Shown here piece by piece: positions 33,751 through 45,680 of a DNA stretch of 64,000 nt (positions within the stretch are counted from its first letter, which is position 1; each line of letters starts with the position of its first letter). Both the position numbers and the translations under genes were made by a program. This DNA comes from Symsagittifera roscoffensis (lineage: Eukaryota; Xenacoelomorpha; Acoela; Convolutidae). The notes below the pieces were generated by a model. The model was given only the letters and a program-made list of their open reading frames with translations, was not told the DNA's origin and did not search any database. The stretch spans positions 3,285,926 through 3,349,925 of the forward strand of contig NC_087064.1 of assembly GCF_963678635.1 (NCBI RefSeq). The letters are read 5' to 3'.

Positions 33751-36700
33751 CCCGGGTTTGGTGTTTTTAGTTGATTTGTTTCAGATTGAGATAAATTCGT
33801 TACTGCAAAATTTTGAACAAAAAATGGCACATACTATCAAGCCTTGCAATTTAATCGAGTTCATTGTTATTATAGAGTTTCGGACTTTTTTCAAAAAATA
33901 TTCTAAATTATTCCAGACTTTCGAATATTCGATGGTTGCTCTGAATGATTCGTAAACGTTTTGATCCAAGCCCTCTTGAACGTTGTGCTCGGTGGTATTT
34001 CTTAACAATTGAGCCTTATGACTACGAAAAACATGTCATTTGATTAATATGTAGATAGGTTTTACGTGTGATCATTTTTCGCTGTTGTTGTTTTTGTTTA
34101 AAGTTGTGTTTACTTTGACGACATAATTTAAATTTTGACAATTTACGAGCTCTTTTTCTTGTCATAAAGCGTAATCGGTAAAATATATGATTCCAATCTG
34201 AACTGAGCTGGGCAATTTGCTCCTATCGATAGGTTTACTAGAGCAAAACATTCCACGTTGCTTTTAACATTGCTCATTGCTTTTGGGGGATTTTATTAAG
34301 AAACAAAAACTTTTGATGGACGTTAAAGGCAGTGAGAAATATTCAGGGCTTCGGCTATTTGATATTTTGATATTTTTTACCTATTTTCTAAGAAAGTGCG
34401 GATTATTTATCCTTGTGGTGGTTTTTCATTAAGTCAATTTTCAGCGGTTAAACTAAGTTTTTAACAAAATTTTTTTTATACCCCATTGAAGATATCGACT
34501 CGCTGAGTTCAATTTTTGAAAAAAAAATTACCTTTGATTATTTTTTGTGACGCTCTGAGGGTTGAAATTTGCCATTTTGGCCATCCCCTGGACTTATTTT
34601 TCCATGCTTCGAATTGTTTTATGATGCTGAAAGCGTAGCGCGAATCTTTCATCCGCGGTGAATTTATCTCGCTTTGCAAAATCATTCCAAATTGATAAGA
34701 GGAAAGCTTATTGTCGTTTTTTTGCTTGACTTTTTCACATTATTGTTGTTTGATATTGTTCAAAATTTATGGTTTTTGTATTTTCTTTACCGAAAACTCT
34801 TATACGGATTAAGGGGCAGTGGGTACCTTCAAGGCTTTGCCCTGATATATGAGCAGTCTTGTTATGATTATTAATAAAAATATAATCATAAAAAGAGGTT
34901 CACTTATCGAGTAGGCAGTTTTCGATTTACAAAGGCTGCTGCGAAGAACAATTCTTTAGTAGATTTTACATGAAAGGTAAAAAAACACAATCTGAAGGTA
35001 TATTTTTGTTTTGCTTTTTAATCTTGTTTAAAAACAAGTGAAGATTGAAGGTATGGTATAATAATTGAGACTAGAATTCAATTTTAAATTTAATATTTTC
35101 TGTCTATGCGGTGATGTGCATCTCTTGTTTTCTTTTTCTCTTCCCAAACAATCAATGAAAGCTCAAATTGTTTTTTCACCTCTTCTAACCACACCGCGTA
35201 TCGTTTTTTTCGCCCCAAACAGATATACGCAGTATGCAATTGGCCTAAGATGAGATCAGCCGGTCGAAGATTTCTATTTGAGTAAATTCACAATTATATT
35301 ATAATCTCAATGAGAGTTGGGTGCTGAAAACGTGTCTCATTCGTGTGTTTGATGTCACAAAAAACAATTCGTAACATAGAGCCTTTAGTTGTGTTTTGGA
35401 TTCGAAAAAGATGTTTGTACAAATATGTTTCGTGTGGACAGTTTCTGAAGAATGAGTCATAATGATGGGTGTTTTTTGAGCCCAAAAGAGTCGTGAACTT
35501 AAAATCTTGAAAAAAAAACTGAAAAGGTATATATTATGCTAAATGTGCATTGTGCTAACCGAGGAGCTTGCCGTGTGAATATAGGGTCAAATATGTTTAT
35601 GTGCAAAGGGTACCCATCTATTGATCCACTCCGAAGTGGTCCACCGATGAGTGGTGTGCCTTTGTTTTTCTTTCCTTCTCTCCCCCCCTTAACTGAATAG
35701 CTGGTGCTGCTTAATACTTGCTTTAACACTGTCCGGTCGGGTTTGTTGTGGCGCTAGTTTGTTGTGTTGTTTTGTCCTATAATCAAGTCTAACATTTCGC
35801 TTTTATTGCTTCCCCTTCAATAAATAAGCCCCCCCCCCCTCCCTTTCCTCCTTTATTATCCCTCCCGTATCAATTCCCATTTCACTCCGTTTTCATGCCC
35901 AGGCTGATTGTGTGTCAATTGAACGTGACAATAGCCATGACCTCCAATCCAATGTGTGTTTATTACTCCCTGTGTACCATGTAGCATGTTGTTTTTTAAT
36001 ACTTTCTTTCTGACAACGATCATCAATTGATCGCATTTTCTGAATATTTAAAATGCACTGCTCTATTTTTCCATCCCCATCTGGCCTAAACAAAGTGTCA
36101 CTGTGTCAAAAATGAATTAATGATTATTTTACAATTTAGAGCAAATATGTTGATGTGTTAAGATAGCAGGTCAACCTGCAAATAGATACTATAAAAATCA
36201 AGCGTGAAGTCAAGTAGAAAAAAAATAAGTTATTGAAACATGCTTAGCAGTTTTTACCTGAATTCGATAAGTGTTGCAGATTGATCTTTGATTCATATTG
36301 CGATCTTAATTTTGCAACATTTTTAGGTCGATAAAGAAAGTGTCGATAAAGAAAGTGACGTTTTCCTCCCATTTTTGAGCAAAAGTATGTTCATTTGAAG
36401 TTCCCATCTCTATAGTGAGGCTTTGTCAGGGTAAAAATTTTTGTAGTTAATAGTATTAATACTATTGTTTCCTAGTTCATTTTGAAGATGATTTTTCTCT
36501 TCAGCTTCTAAAACAAACAGTAAACAAATTTCAACCCTTACCTCAGCTTAATGATTTTTACGGAAACACTGATGTTAAGTATTTTTGTTCAGACCATTGA
36601 AAATGGGGAGGAACTTTGTATTCGGCTGTTTTTTTCTTTTTGTTTTCCACGCAAAATCAGGTACCACAAATAATCATCAGTCTGTTTGAGTGATATAAAT

Positions 36701-39540
36701 CATATTGAAGCTCTTTAAGTCTTGATTCGAATGACACTAAATCGAATGACACTAAAAAATTTCGAAAATTTTACCAAGTTTTGAGAAAAAACCGGTTCGA
36801 TTTTTTTTTTATTTTTCGTCCCAATTTGAGCTAGTAAAGTGAGCGAGCACGCTTATTTATGCTTAAGTTACACCGTTTACAACACCTTTTTTATGCTTAA
36901 TTTTAAGTTTAATCGAGTAATTTAGTTTTTGGAGATTGTTAATGCCATTTTGGGAATCAAAAACTTTTATACCAAATTATATTTTTACGTTAGATCTTTT
37001 TATCACACCACGCAGAAAAAACTACAGTACTTCGAAAAAAAAACTTTTTTTCTTGTAGGTTTTGCACAGTAACCGATTATCCTTTTTTTGCGATAGCTCG
37101 GCCGTATTTAACCAGATCAGAAAAAAAGCAGCTTCGCCTCAATGTGAATGTGTGCTAGCTTTAATTTGTCATTATACAAATCAAAGTTTGACTGATTTCA
37201 TTTCAAGAACTTTTCTGGCTAAAAATGCCAATTTTAATTATCTGCCTCAATTATTTTTAGGCAGCTTGAATTTGTTGAATGTCGTAAAATAATTCAGTTT
37301 GATACCTTCCAGAGTTTAGCTTCGATGAGTCTTGGTCAACGTAAAAATTTTTTTTTTTTTTTGAAAGTTAATCATTTCCAAAATCATCTTTGAAAACAAG
37401 CTTTTTAGCCAGAGTTTGCGCTTAATTTGTCCTGAAGTGTATTAGATTTGTGCCTAAATTTATTTTAAAACAATTTGCTGATTGGGAAATTAATTATGTG
37501 CCTCTATTAAAAGTGCAAGTATTGCAAAAAATGTGAACATCTTTTAGTTCCGAAAATGGATACAATTTTAAGATTTTCCAACGGCATAATTTAATTCATT
37601 TTTGATCCAGTTTATCAAGTTGGTTAGTTTTACAGAAGTCTGATTCCTGAAAGTTCCTTGAATTTGTATGAGATTTAAGGTGATTTGTTTTTGTCTGTAG
37701 AAATTGAGTTCATTGACACTTTTCCAGCTGTCTGTTGGCTACAATTATAATGGTGCTTTATGGTCTTTTCTTCTCGGCAAACAAGGGTTTGGAATCTTCT
37801 AATGGTGGCTTCAAACAGTTGGGACGTTCTATAATTATCATCAGCTTATCCGATTGCGTCCGTCTTGCTATATGAGTAAAATAGGAGGCTCAATTTTTAG
37901 ATGAGTTAAATAGGAACAAATCTGCTGAAGCTCAGTATAAGCGAAGCATTGACAAATATCTCTATGAGCAAGAAGGGGCGCCGGAACAAAGAGCTAAAAA
38001 CATGATAAATAGGATACCAGGTTGCTGCGCAGTTAGATCAGAATGTTACGCCCAGTGTTTTTCGTATCTGAAAAACTATCGAAATGAAATATTAACCCCT
38101 AAAATAAATCAAAGAAAGAAAAATGTTTGGCATATTTTCGATATGTTCAATTTTTTTCCAATTAAAGAAAGAAAAATGTTTTTTTTTTCAAATTTTTTTA
38201 ATGAGATTTGATGAAAAAATCAAGGCACAAATTTTTCTGGACACAGAATCTTTTCAATATATATATTTTTGCTGGAATCTAACTCGCAACTGAAATGGTT
38301 TTAATATGATATTAAACTCTACTCTTTACGAGCGGTGTTTGAAGTATTTAAAATTGCGCGGAAAACAAAAGACACTTCGTCTTAATTCCACTAATCATTT
38401 AGTGGTTACAAAAATGATTTAAATTTCAGAATGATTTCAGAAATTAAAGAGTGAGTTTTCGGAGCTAAATTCGAATTTTAACTATCAGCCTTGTCCGTTT
38501 GGAGCTAATGGGTAATTAGACGTTGCTCAGAAACTAGCGATTTTTCCATGTTTCATTAGTCGATGACGACGAAATTGAATTCGACTGGGCGTCACACGTC
38601 TTTTGAAAATTAAGCGATGACGTAAATTCATAAGGGTCCTTGAGACGCATCCGGCTGACGTGATATGAGCTATCTATTTGATTTCTACTCCAAATAGGGC
38701 TAAGAATTCCCAACCTGGTCTGGTTTTCCTGTATCCAAGTAGATCAATTTAAGGGTGGGAGTTGTTTTCATCATTTTCCCCGGAGCAATGAACTTGCCAC
38801 ACCTTTTTTTTTCTATTTTCCTCTTCTATAGTGTATAAGAATACATATTTTCCAGCATCCAAGTCCCAAATTGGAGACTATTAACGTCGAAGTAAAGACC
38901 ATCTCTGGTTTTTGGTGCCTTACATTGTGTTGGCTTATGATGATTTTTTGTTATAGCTGGAACTTGTTTTGGATGTTGGATCATCACTTCAAGTCTTGCT
39001 TTCAAGTTTATATCTTCAAAAGTTATTGATTTAGTTCATTCATTTTTTGAGGCTTGATTTTTTAAACTCGATATCTGTTTTTATTTTATGAGCGGGACAA
39101 ATATACATCTTTTTAATATGAAAGTGAAACCTGTTTGTAATTTTTTCCCTCTGTTTTCAAAAATAAATGATTTTTTGCTCGATTATATCCAAATTGATTT
39201 TTTGTTCTATTATATCAACTTCGTTACAATTGGACACTATACTATTTTAACTTGAAGATGCACAAATAGATTTTTTGAAGGAGGGTTTTTTCTATTTTGC
39301 TTTGAGTAATATGCTTTTAAGAAATTGAATTGAAGTCGCGGAGAGTTGAGAGCGCTAAGGGCTTCGCCCTGATATGAGCAATCTGGGCGGTTAAGTGATC
39401 ATTTTGAAGAAAGTCTGGTTTTTGCTAGTGTCGATCTAGTCCAGTGGAGCTGCTGGGTTGGTGGTAAATATTTTGCAGGAAACAAGAGAACTCGGTCGGT
39501 GGTCGGTGATGGTATCAGCTATGATGTGGTGCTATGGTCT
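33751..39540. other. AT-rich intronic sequence, no gene seen
   Basis: 33750-33925 repeats 32180-32340 (GATTTGTTTCAGA..., ...ATTCCAG). A short C10 run lies near 35829. The rest is unique-looking AT-rich DNA with no supported exon, RNA gene or element ends. Confidence 0.45.
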
Positions 39541-39561
39541 GATTTGTTGTGTTTTGCTGGC

Positions 39562-39584
39562 GTGTGTGTGTGTGTGTGTGTGTG
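39562..39584. repeat. (GT)n microsatellite
   Basis: About eleven GT units. Confidence 0.95.
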
Positions 39585-39989
39585 ATTGAGCGTACAATTA
39601 GATTAAAACCAGGTCGAATCCAGTGGATGTTATTTGGTATTTCATAGTATGGTATACTGGAACACCGACCACCACCGTTCTTCCGTGCTGATTGTAAATA
39701 TTTGTGATTCTTTGGCTCAATTTTCCACTATTACCTTTCGTGTGCTGTCCATCCCTTCGATAAACATATTCCAATATACCATGCCATGTCTTCCCTTTTT
39801 GTGATTAAAATCCGGAATGATAGAGTAGCTGCAACTAGCAGACAGATTTGAAAGCAGAATTTTTGTCTAATTCATTCACAGAAAAGGAGCGCCGACTTAT
39901 GTTTTTTTTGGGTCGAACAAAAAGATTTTGCGAGCTTTCCGAAAAACAGTATAAAGACCTTATTTTCCAGAATTTTGTGCGCCGCATGC

Positions 39990-40350
39990 AAATTTTCAAA
40001 AAAAAAAACAGGCCAAAAGAGCCGTTTTGGTCCCTTTTTGCAATATTTTGACTAAAAACCTGTTTTTTTTTCGCCGCGCGCTCTCAAAGTTCGTATATGT
40101 GGAAGCATTGGCGTCTTGATAAAAAATATTAAGTAGGGTCGGCTTAAAATGAATGTCGTATAATGATACCAAATGGGGGAAACCTTAGGGTTGCCCAATC
40201 CATGATACCAAAAGTACGTCCGCTAGAGCCCCCCCCCCCCCCCCACACACACACACACACACAAATCTGCTACTGAGTTGATTTTTTGAACGTGTTCAGG
40301 ACGTGCAGAAGCACGGAGATAGTTCTAAAATGTGAAAGCATTTTTTAACT
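39990..40350 (+). repeat. Interspersed repeat fragment shared with 42330-42620, with C16-(AC)n tract
   Basis: Both places carry an A-run, CAGGCCAAAAG or GGCGTACCAGA, a T-run, then CGCGCGCTCTCAAA or GGCGCGCTCTCCCA. A C16 run (40229-40244) leads into (AC)n to 40263. The 42.3 kb copy begins GCGGATCTAGGGTTTT, a phrase common at ends of DNA transposons. Family not assigned. Confidence 0.45.
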
Positions 40351-41269
40351 AACGGTCATTTTGGCCGTTTTGTATTTAAAGTTCGTCTTTTGTGTTCGGC
40401 TAATTAAGTGGAATGTATTAATCCAGAGCAGCCTTTGATGGTTATGATATGTGATGGTGTGTTGTCAAATTCATTCGGCACTTAGAATTGTATGTGATTT
40501 CTTCTTGTTAGCCTCTTTTTTCATCTTCCTCAGCTCCTATCATTTTGATTTCTCTCTTCTGTTGTAAGTAAGACGGACTGAAGGTGAAATAAGTGGAATA
40601 AGGAGTGATTGAGAAAAAGAAACAAATGCTTATGCTGCTGAATGAATGTAGAAGGCACTTGCTCGAATTAGCAAGCATGATTTCATCCATTTAATCGTCA
40701 ATTACCTCCAATTATTCCACCGCCGCTCTTTCCCTTTCAATCCATTCTGACTCCCGCTCCCATTTTCATGCTCCAAACTGCCACTGTTGTTATGCAGTCA
40801 ACCATCAAAACCAAAAGTATCATATATATGGTGCCATAGCAAAACACACCATTGTACAAATACATATTCGATATATATATCATACATATACTTATTGCAT
40901 ATCTTGCTAAGTAATTTCAGACGGGACCGACCTTTTAGCAAGACCGACCTTTTGCCAGAAAAGTTATAAAATGGACCTTTTTACCAGACTCGAATGAACA
41001 AATTAGATGTACTGAAGCCTGTAATGAAGACCTAACCCCATTTCAGACAAAGTCAGCCACACTCTTGCTCTTATTTGCTGTTCCGACCACATCGCGAGGT
41101 GGAAGGAACTATGCTAGGTTTTTTTTCCAATTTTGAAATTTTTCAAACAAAGCTCTTTTTTGTGTCGGTGTCGAGAAAAACGGGTCTGAATATTTTAGTA
41201 ATTGTTTTTGTTGTTCAGAATGTTGTTGTTGTTGTTGTGCGTTTTACAATGTGCGTGTTGTTGTTGTAG

Positions 41270-41489
41270 TCGGGCGAAGGGGGAACTTGAGAAACTGGAG
41301 AAGGATGTGAAGGTGTTGGAGGAGCAGAGTCGCTCTATGGGCATAGTGGATGGGACAGTGTGTCAGATATGCTTCCGCATCAAGTTCGAACCGGCCTCCG
41401 CCTCCACCCCGGCCGGACACAGATGCCATTCGTGTCAACTCAAGTTCTGTGCCAGCTGCGGAATCAAGACACAGCTACACACCCACAAG
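41270..41489 (+). CDS. RIM/Piccolo-family active-zone protein, zinc-finger exon
   Basis: Preceded by a pyrimidine/G-rich tract and acceptor ttgttgtag; followed by the donor GTATAG at 41490. The first base completes the codon split at 14359, and the exon then reads 73 codons, ending in phase 0 after Lys. It encodes a Glu/Lys-rich helix (KGELEKLEKDVKVLEEQ) and six zinc-finger cysteines at residues 189, 192, 210, 213, 218 and 221 of the joined protein (VCQIC ... RCHSC ... FCASCG). In RIM and rabphilin the FYVE-like finger has eight metal ligands; the last C-x2-C pair would come from the next exon, and in RIM relatives the break falls at a similar Lys-Val. The helix-finger-helix layout is the Rab3-effector module. 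The finger's first loop is long (17 residues between the second and third Cys). Confidence 0.8.
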
Positions 41490-41759
41490 GTATAGAATTA
41501 AAGTCAAAGTTTTAAGTTTTTTCTCTGTAGTTTTTTAATCATTAGTTCCCGAGATGAAAACTGGATGGCATTTATTTTGTTTATTTGATTGGTTACCAGT
41601 TTTCATAAAAAACTCTCCCTGCATTTTTTCTTTGAGCGAAAGGGATATTTACACTAGCCACATGCGAGCGTTAGTGTATTAGTACGAATCTTCTTTTTTT
41701 CTAAGCTAAATCGTCAATAAAAGTGTTCATTAAAATCGTTCATTTTTGCTATAATCACA

Positions 41760-42020
41760 ATCTGAGGTAATGGAAATTTCATAGCATCTTTTCTCTGCTT
41801 GATTTGTTGCGAGTGTTTGTGATTTATTAAGCGTCCGTGGCTGACTGGTTAGTGCGTGAGACTCATAATCTCTAGGTCGCAGATTGAATCTTACATCTAG
41901 CCGAATTTTAATTTTTTTTCGAGGCTTATTTCTACTTTTTCTAATTGCACTTTATAGGGCAATTCTTTTTCTTCGCGCGCTCTAAAAAAATTTAAGGCCC
42001 AATTATTGATCCAGTGTTCG
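41760..42020 (+). repeat. SINE-like repeat with Met-tRNA-like head
   Basis: A box TGGCTGACTGGTTAGTG (from 41838), an anticodon-like loop CTCATAA (41862-41868) giving CAT between GAGA and TCTC, and a weakened B box near AGATTGAATCT. No acceptor stem can be closed, so it is not a functional tRNA. Related copies are at 14985 and 63060. Confidence 0.6.
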
Positions 42021-42329
42021 CCATTAAATTTAATTTTAACATTTTACAGTATATGCATCATGCATGTATCACCAGTGCCATGAACTCAGTTCGAAAGAAA
42101 TAAAAGAAAACATTGTCTCAAACCGAAGTTGAAAAAGAATTTGGATTAGGAGGGAAAATGTTCAATGAATAAGTTCTCGAATTTTATTATGGAAGTTCCT
42201 ATCGGCAGTTTCAAAAAGTTTGGCAGGATTTATTATATTAAAAAGAAAAATTTGGTGCCATTTGAAAAAATTAACCGCTAATGTCAGGGCTTCGATCTTT
42301 TGAAACAAGAGTGTTTTGACATAGTGTTT

Positions 42330-42620
42330 CAAAACAGGAGCGGATCTAGGGTTTTCTCCACGGGAGGGGGGGAGGGTTGCGAATTTTCAAAAAAATATTT
42401 CGACTTTTTCGACTTTTTTTTTAGATCAGATTGGTTTTCTGAGCTCTCACAAATCACTATAAAGATCTAAATTTCTGCGCCACAGGAACTTTTTTGAAAA
42501 AAAAAAGGCGTACCAGACACTTTTTGGATAATTTTGACGAAAAAAATTGCGTTTTTTTTGGCGCGCTCTCCCACCTCAAAACTAGTATCTTTTGGTGCCA
42601 AAGGCGCCATTAGAAAGTTT
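42330..42620 (+). repeat. Interspersed repeat fragment related to 39990-40350
   Basis: Begins GGAGCGGATCTAGGGTTTTC with a G-rich run, continues to GGCGCGCTCTCCCA. No coding content. Confidence 0.4.
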
Positions 42621-42816
42621 ACAGGGTCAGTCAGCCGAAAACGGATGTTTTAAAATAGTACAAAGGGGTACCTTTTGGGTCGGCAGGTGGTCGAAATCCT
42701 GAGTTGTTTTTTTTTGTCGTCGACTTGTTTTGTTCTCGGCTCAACGGGTGTCTACCTTAGTATTGTTAGAAAAGTGGACGCTCTGTAAATAATAATGAAT
42801 TTTAATTAAACTCTGC

Positions 42817-42990
42817 TAGGTGCGTTTCTCGGCCGTGGTTTTTAAGAGTAATAAACGTAGTAAGTACTCTTTTACAGTTCTTGATGATTTATAGTTTTTG
42901 TCTTAAAATTTGTTCAGGCTCAATTTTGAATTTTCGCGGCTTGACTTTTGGTTTTTTTTAAGTTCACTTCATTTCCTTGGTGTTGTTTTT
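42817..42990 (+). repeat. HINE-like repeat, copy 7 (5' part only)
   Basis: GCTAGGTGCGTTTCTCGGCC precedes AAGAGTAATAAACG (42844). The same lead-in occurs before the copy at 57442, so the true 5' end lies upstream of AAGAGT. Family sequence fades near 42990. Confidence 0.65.
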
Positions 42991-43159
42991 GAAGAAACCC
43001 ACACAATTTTTTTTTTTACTTCAATACACACCATTTTACTTCAATTAAAAACAGCAACTGCCATGAAAATCGATTTGGCTGGCCCTGCATCTAAGCTTAT
43101 GGTACTTGTTTTGAGAGCAGTTTGGCGTGAAATTATGGTTCGTTAGTACAGGTCTCCGA

Positions 43160-43455
43160 TATCAATTGACAAAGCTAAAGTGCCACTTCATGACCTCTAT
43201 CCAGGTATCTTTAAAGCCATCAGATTCGTCCGTATAGCATCTTAGTTTCTGAAATACCCTTTTGGACTTCTCGCTGCGTTCACTGGTCCTAGATAACTTC
43301 GTGAGGAAAGTTTCCAAGGACCCGTTGAGAGGTTCAAACGCTTTGGCCATTGCCGCTGCATCACGTGAATGTCCCGCTTGATCGTTATTATCCGTTTCCC
43401 TTCTGTCCGAATCACTGGGCTGAGATCTTCCTTGATTTGAGTGTTCCAGTTTGTG
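43160..43455 (-). pseudogene. Ty3/gypsy gag relic of another subfamily
   Basis: The minus-strand translation aligns with Gag of the element at 3557-8701: NGSLETF against NRTLEAF, SKRVFQKL against SRKTFKKP, and DESDGFKDTWIEVMKWH against DDSDGCIDTWVEVMRLH. It ends at a stop soon after (43162), and an in-frame TGA lies upstream near 43455. Identity to the other Gag is only moderate, so it comes from a different, older element. Confidence 0.75.
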
Positions 43456-43829
43456 GAATCACCTCTCCCAGTCGCATTCGCGTTTCGCAGAGGTCGCCTC
43501 GGCCTATTTTTCCCGGTGGCATTGCTGGATGAGTTGCCCCTTCCTCGCGTGGATCCATAGGTCCTTCCTCTGTTAGGATGAAAATAATGATTTTTTATAC
43601 TTGTATTGAACTAGTTTTAAATGTTAAGAACGTTTTTTGTTCTTTTAAAATCAATTTAAAACTTTTTCGAGGCCACCTTTGCCAATCTTGTTTTTTCGCA
43701 ATGTTTGTTTTCATTCACACTATGTTGACTTTTTTCTTGTTGTGTCTTTACTGAACTATAATTATTCGGCGAGAATCAAAATGAAGACAATTTTCAAGTA
43801 ATATTCAAAATGAAGACAGTTTTCCGAAG

Positions 43830-44050
43830 TTCACACTCATTATTGTTTTTTTTCACGGTTTGGTATTTTTAACCGTTACTTCAAGTTCATTTGCTCAATG
43901 AAAGGCAAATTAAGCTTTCCAATAACGAAAGTTCTTAGGGAGCCTGCCAAAACATGATGACTTTGTTTTAAAATTGAGTCCTAATAGAAACTGCCGATTG
44001 TTTCCTTTAGCAAGGGTTTTGCTACCGGATACCAGAGTTTTTTCCGTAAA
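43830..44050 (+). repeat. Decayed HINE-like interior
   Basis: Contains TTCACGGTTTGGT, TGAAAGGCAAATTA and TTTAGCAAGGGTTTTGCTAC, matching phrases seen around 21380 and 56460. The ends are gone. Confidence 0.4.
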
Positions 44051-44104
44051 CAACTTTGCTGGCAAGACTTCATCTTGCGTCCTAATGAAGTCAAAGTCCA
44101 TCAG

Positions 44105-44185
44105 CCATCCAGCGCGTCTGATGTGGAGGTAACACCTGATTGAAACGGAAAATGTTAGTGGTTCGATTCCGCCTGGGACTTGTTG
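44105..44185 (+). repeat. tRNA-derived short element head
   Basis: GGTTCGATTCC at 44160-44170 is a near-perfect B box, followed by GCCTGGGACTTGTTG, which resembles the fragment at 22908-22960. There is no full cloverleaf. Confidence 0.5.
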
Positions 44186-44566
44186 TTTTTCAGACTCGAA
44201 ATTTTCAGATTTTGTGGAATATCATGTCTATTGCTAATTTTCGGCTTAGTTCCCGTAGCATGGATGCCTGGATGTTTCTGAATGCCCTTTCTAAAGCTCC
44301 ATTGGTGGAGTCAATTAATTTGTTGGGAAGTACTTTTTTAATCGATTTGCTCGCTCCGTCCATTAATGTATCCAGAGTAATTACGTATGCGATGATTGAG
44401 CCAGCGATTGGCAAGTGTTATCAATCGGAACATAGACTGATTCTTGTAATTAACTTGTCCAACCAAATCACTAAATCGTTTTCTCAAATCTTTACCTTCG
44501 TCAACCAACATGCACTTTTTGACCATATTTGCAATATATTACCCGTTCTCTTCAATATTTGATTTT

Positions 44567-45165
44567 AAGAGTCGATGAACGTAGCTTAGACTCTTATATA
44601 GGTCCTAATGATTTTAATTTGTTCACGCTCTATTTTATTTTTCGCGGTTTGACTTTTGATTTTTCTCTTTGAAATTCATTTCCTTTGTTGAAAAAATTAA
44701 ATTGCACTATGGAACAGCGAAAGTGTAAAAGTGACAAAAAACGCGATGGACTTCTAATTTTGCAATTGATTGTTTTGTCATGTTTTCCGGCGAAATAAAA
44801 ACATACCTAATGATCTATTTTTTTCAACTTGGGTTAATTTTATTAACTAAGTGCCAATCGTAAATTGTTTCAGAAGGTGAAAGAGCTTTTAAGGTCATCC
44901 ATTTTTTGAAATCAAAATTTCTTACTTTTTCGAGATTTTTTTTGGTTACTCGTTCATCGACCCTTTTCCAACTGTCTGTTGGCTATGTTTTATGTTGGGT
45001 TCAATTTTACCAACTGCTGTTCAATATAATTTTGCTTTTCTGGAATTTTTCGAACTTTTTTAGCCGTTTTCGCTTCAATTTCTGACTGTCTTTTTTCTCA
45101 GGCTATCTTTGTGTTGTATCACAAGTGGTACGAAGGTTTGCTTTGCCTCTGTGTTCAAATTCTGT
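44567..45165 (+). repeat. HINE-like repeat, copy 8 (full-looking)
   Basis: AAGAGTCGATGAACG at 44567-44581 is inverted as CGTTCATCGACCCTT at 44951-44965 (14 of 15). The hairpin CCAACTGTCTGTTGG follows at 44968-44982, and a terminal ACGAAGG...CTTTGCCTCTGTGTT lies near 45130-45155. Compared with copy 2, the AA to CGA change appears in both arms. Confidence 0.8.
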
Positions 45166-45405
45166 ATCAAAAAAAGCTTCCTTCATAAAATATGCATGGA
45201 ATTGAGATAGCTTTCAGGTGATAAATATCTTAGAACTCAAATTGAAGTCAGTCATTGTTTTCAGTCACTGTGTGTCAGCTCATTGGCCCTTTCGTACTGT
45301 CTTTCCAGAATTTTTTTTTAAAATTAATCATGTCTTTCCTTCTCCAATTGTCTATGGGCTAAGTTTTGAGCTTCAGATAAGAAAATAAGTGACCATTGTT
45401 TTAAG

Positions 45406-45406
<1 letters not shown>

Positions 45407-45451
<45 letters not shown>

Positions 45452-45470
45452 GAGAGAAAGAGAGAAAGAG

Positions 45471-45536
<66 letters not shown>
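45407..45536. repeat. (AG)n / (AAAG)n microsatellite
   Basis: Purine-only tract on + strand, about 130 bp, alternating AG, AAAGAG and AAAG blocks. Confidence 0.95.
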
Positions 45537-45680
45537 TTAATGAGTTTTGGTTCTTATCCTGCCGAAATTGTCGTTGTTGTGATAGTTTTTGCTTTGCTTT
45601 CTAAAACAGGCTTTAACAGCGTTGGTTGTTTGCATTTTTTGACTTTTGGAAAAAACGAGTTTTTGTAATTTTTGGCGTAA

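Larger units (their letters stand above)
14360..41269 (+). other. 26.9 kb intron of the RIM-type gene, with nested antisense genes
   Basis: Bounded by GTAAGT at 14360 and TTGTAG ending at 41269, with phase 2 on both sides. It contains two receptor genes on the minus strand and many repeats, nearly all sense to the host gene. I saw no other exon in it that would extend the RIM-type protein, but a short one could be missed. Confidence 0.7.

Noticed and set aside
41838..41900. Functional initiator or elongator Met tRNA gene
   Set aside because: No acceptor stem, weak T arm and a shared repeat tail; a SINE head instead.
43350..43532. 60-codon plus-strand frame
   Set aside because: It is the antisense of the gag relic linker.
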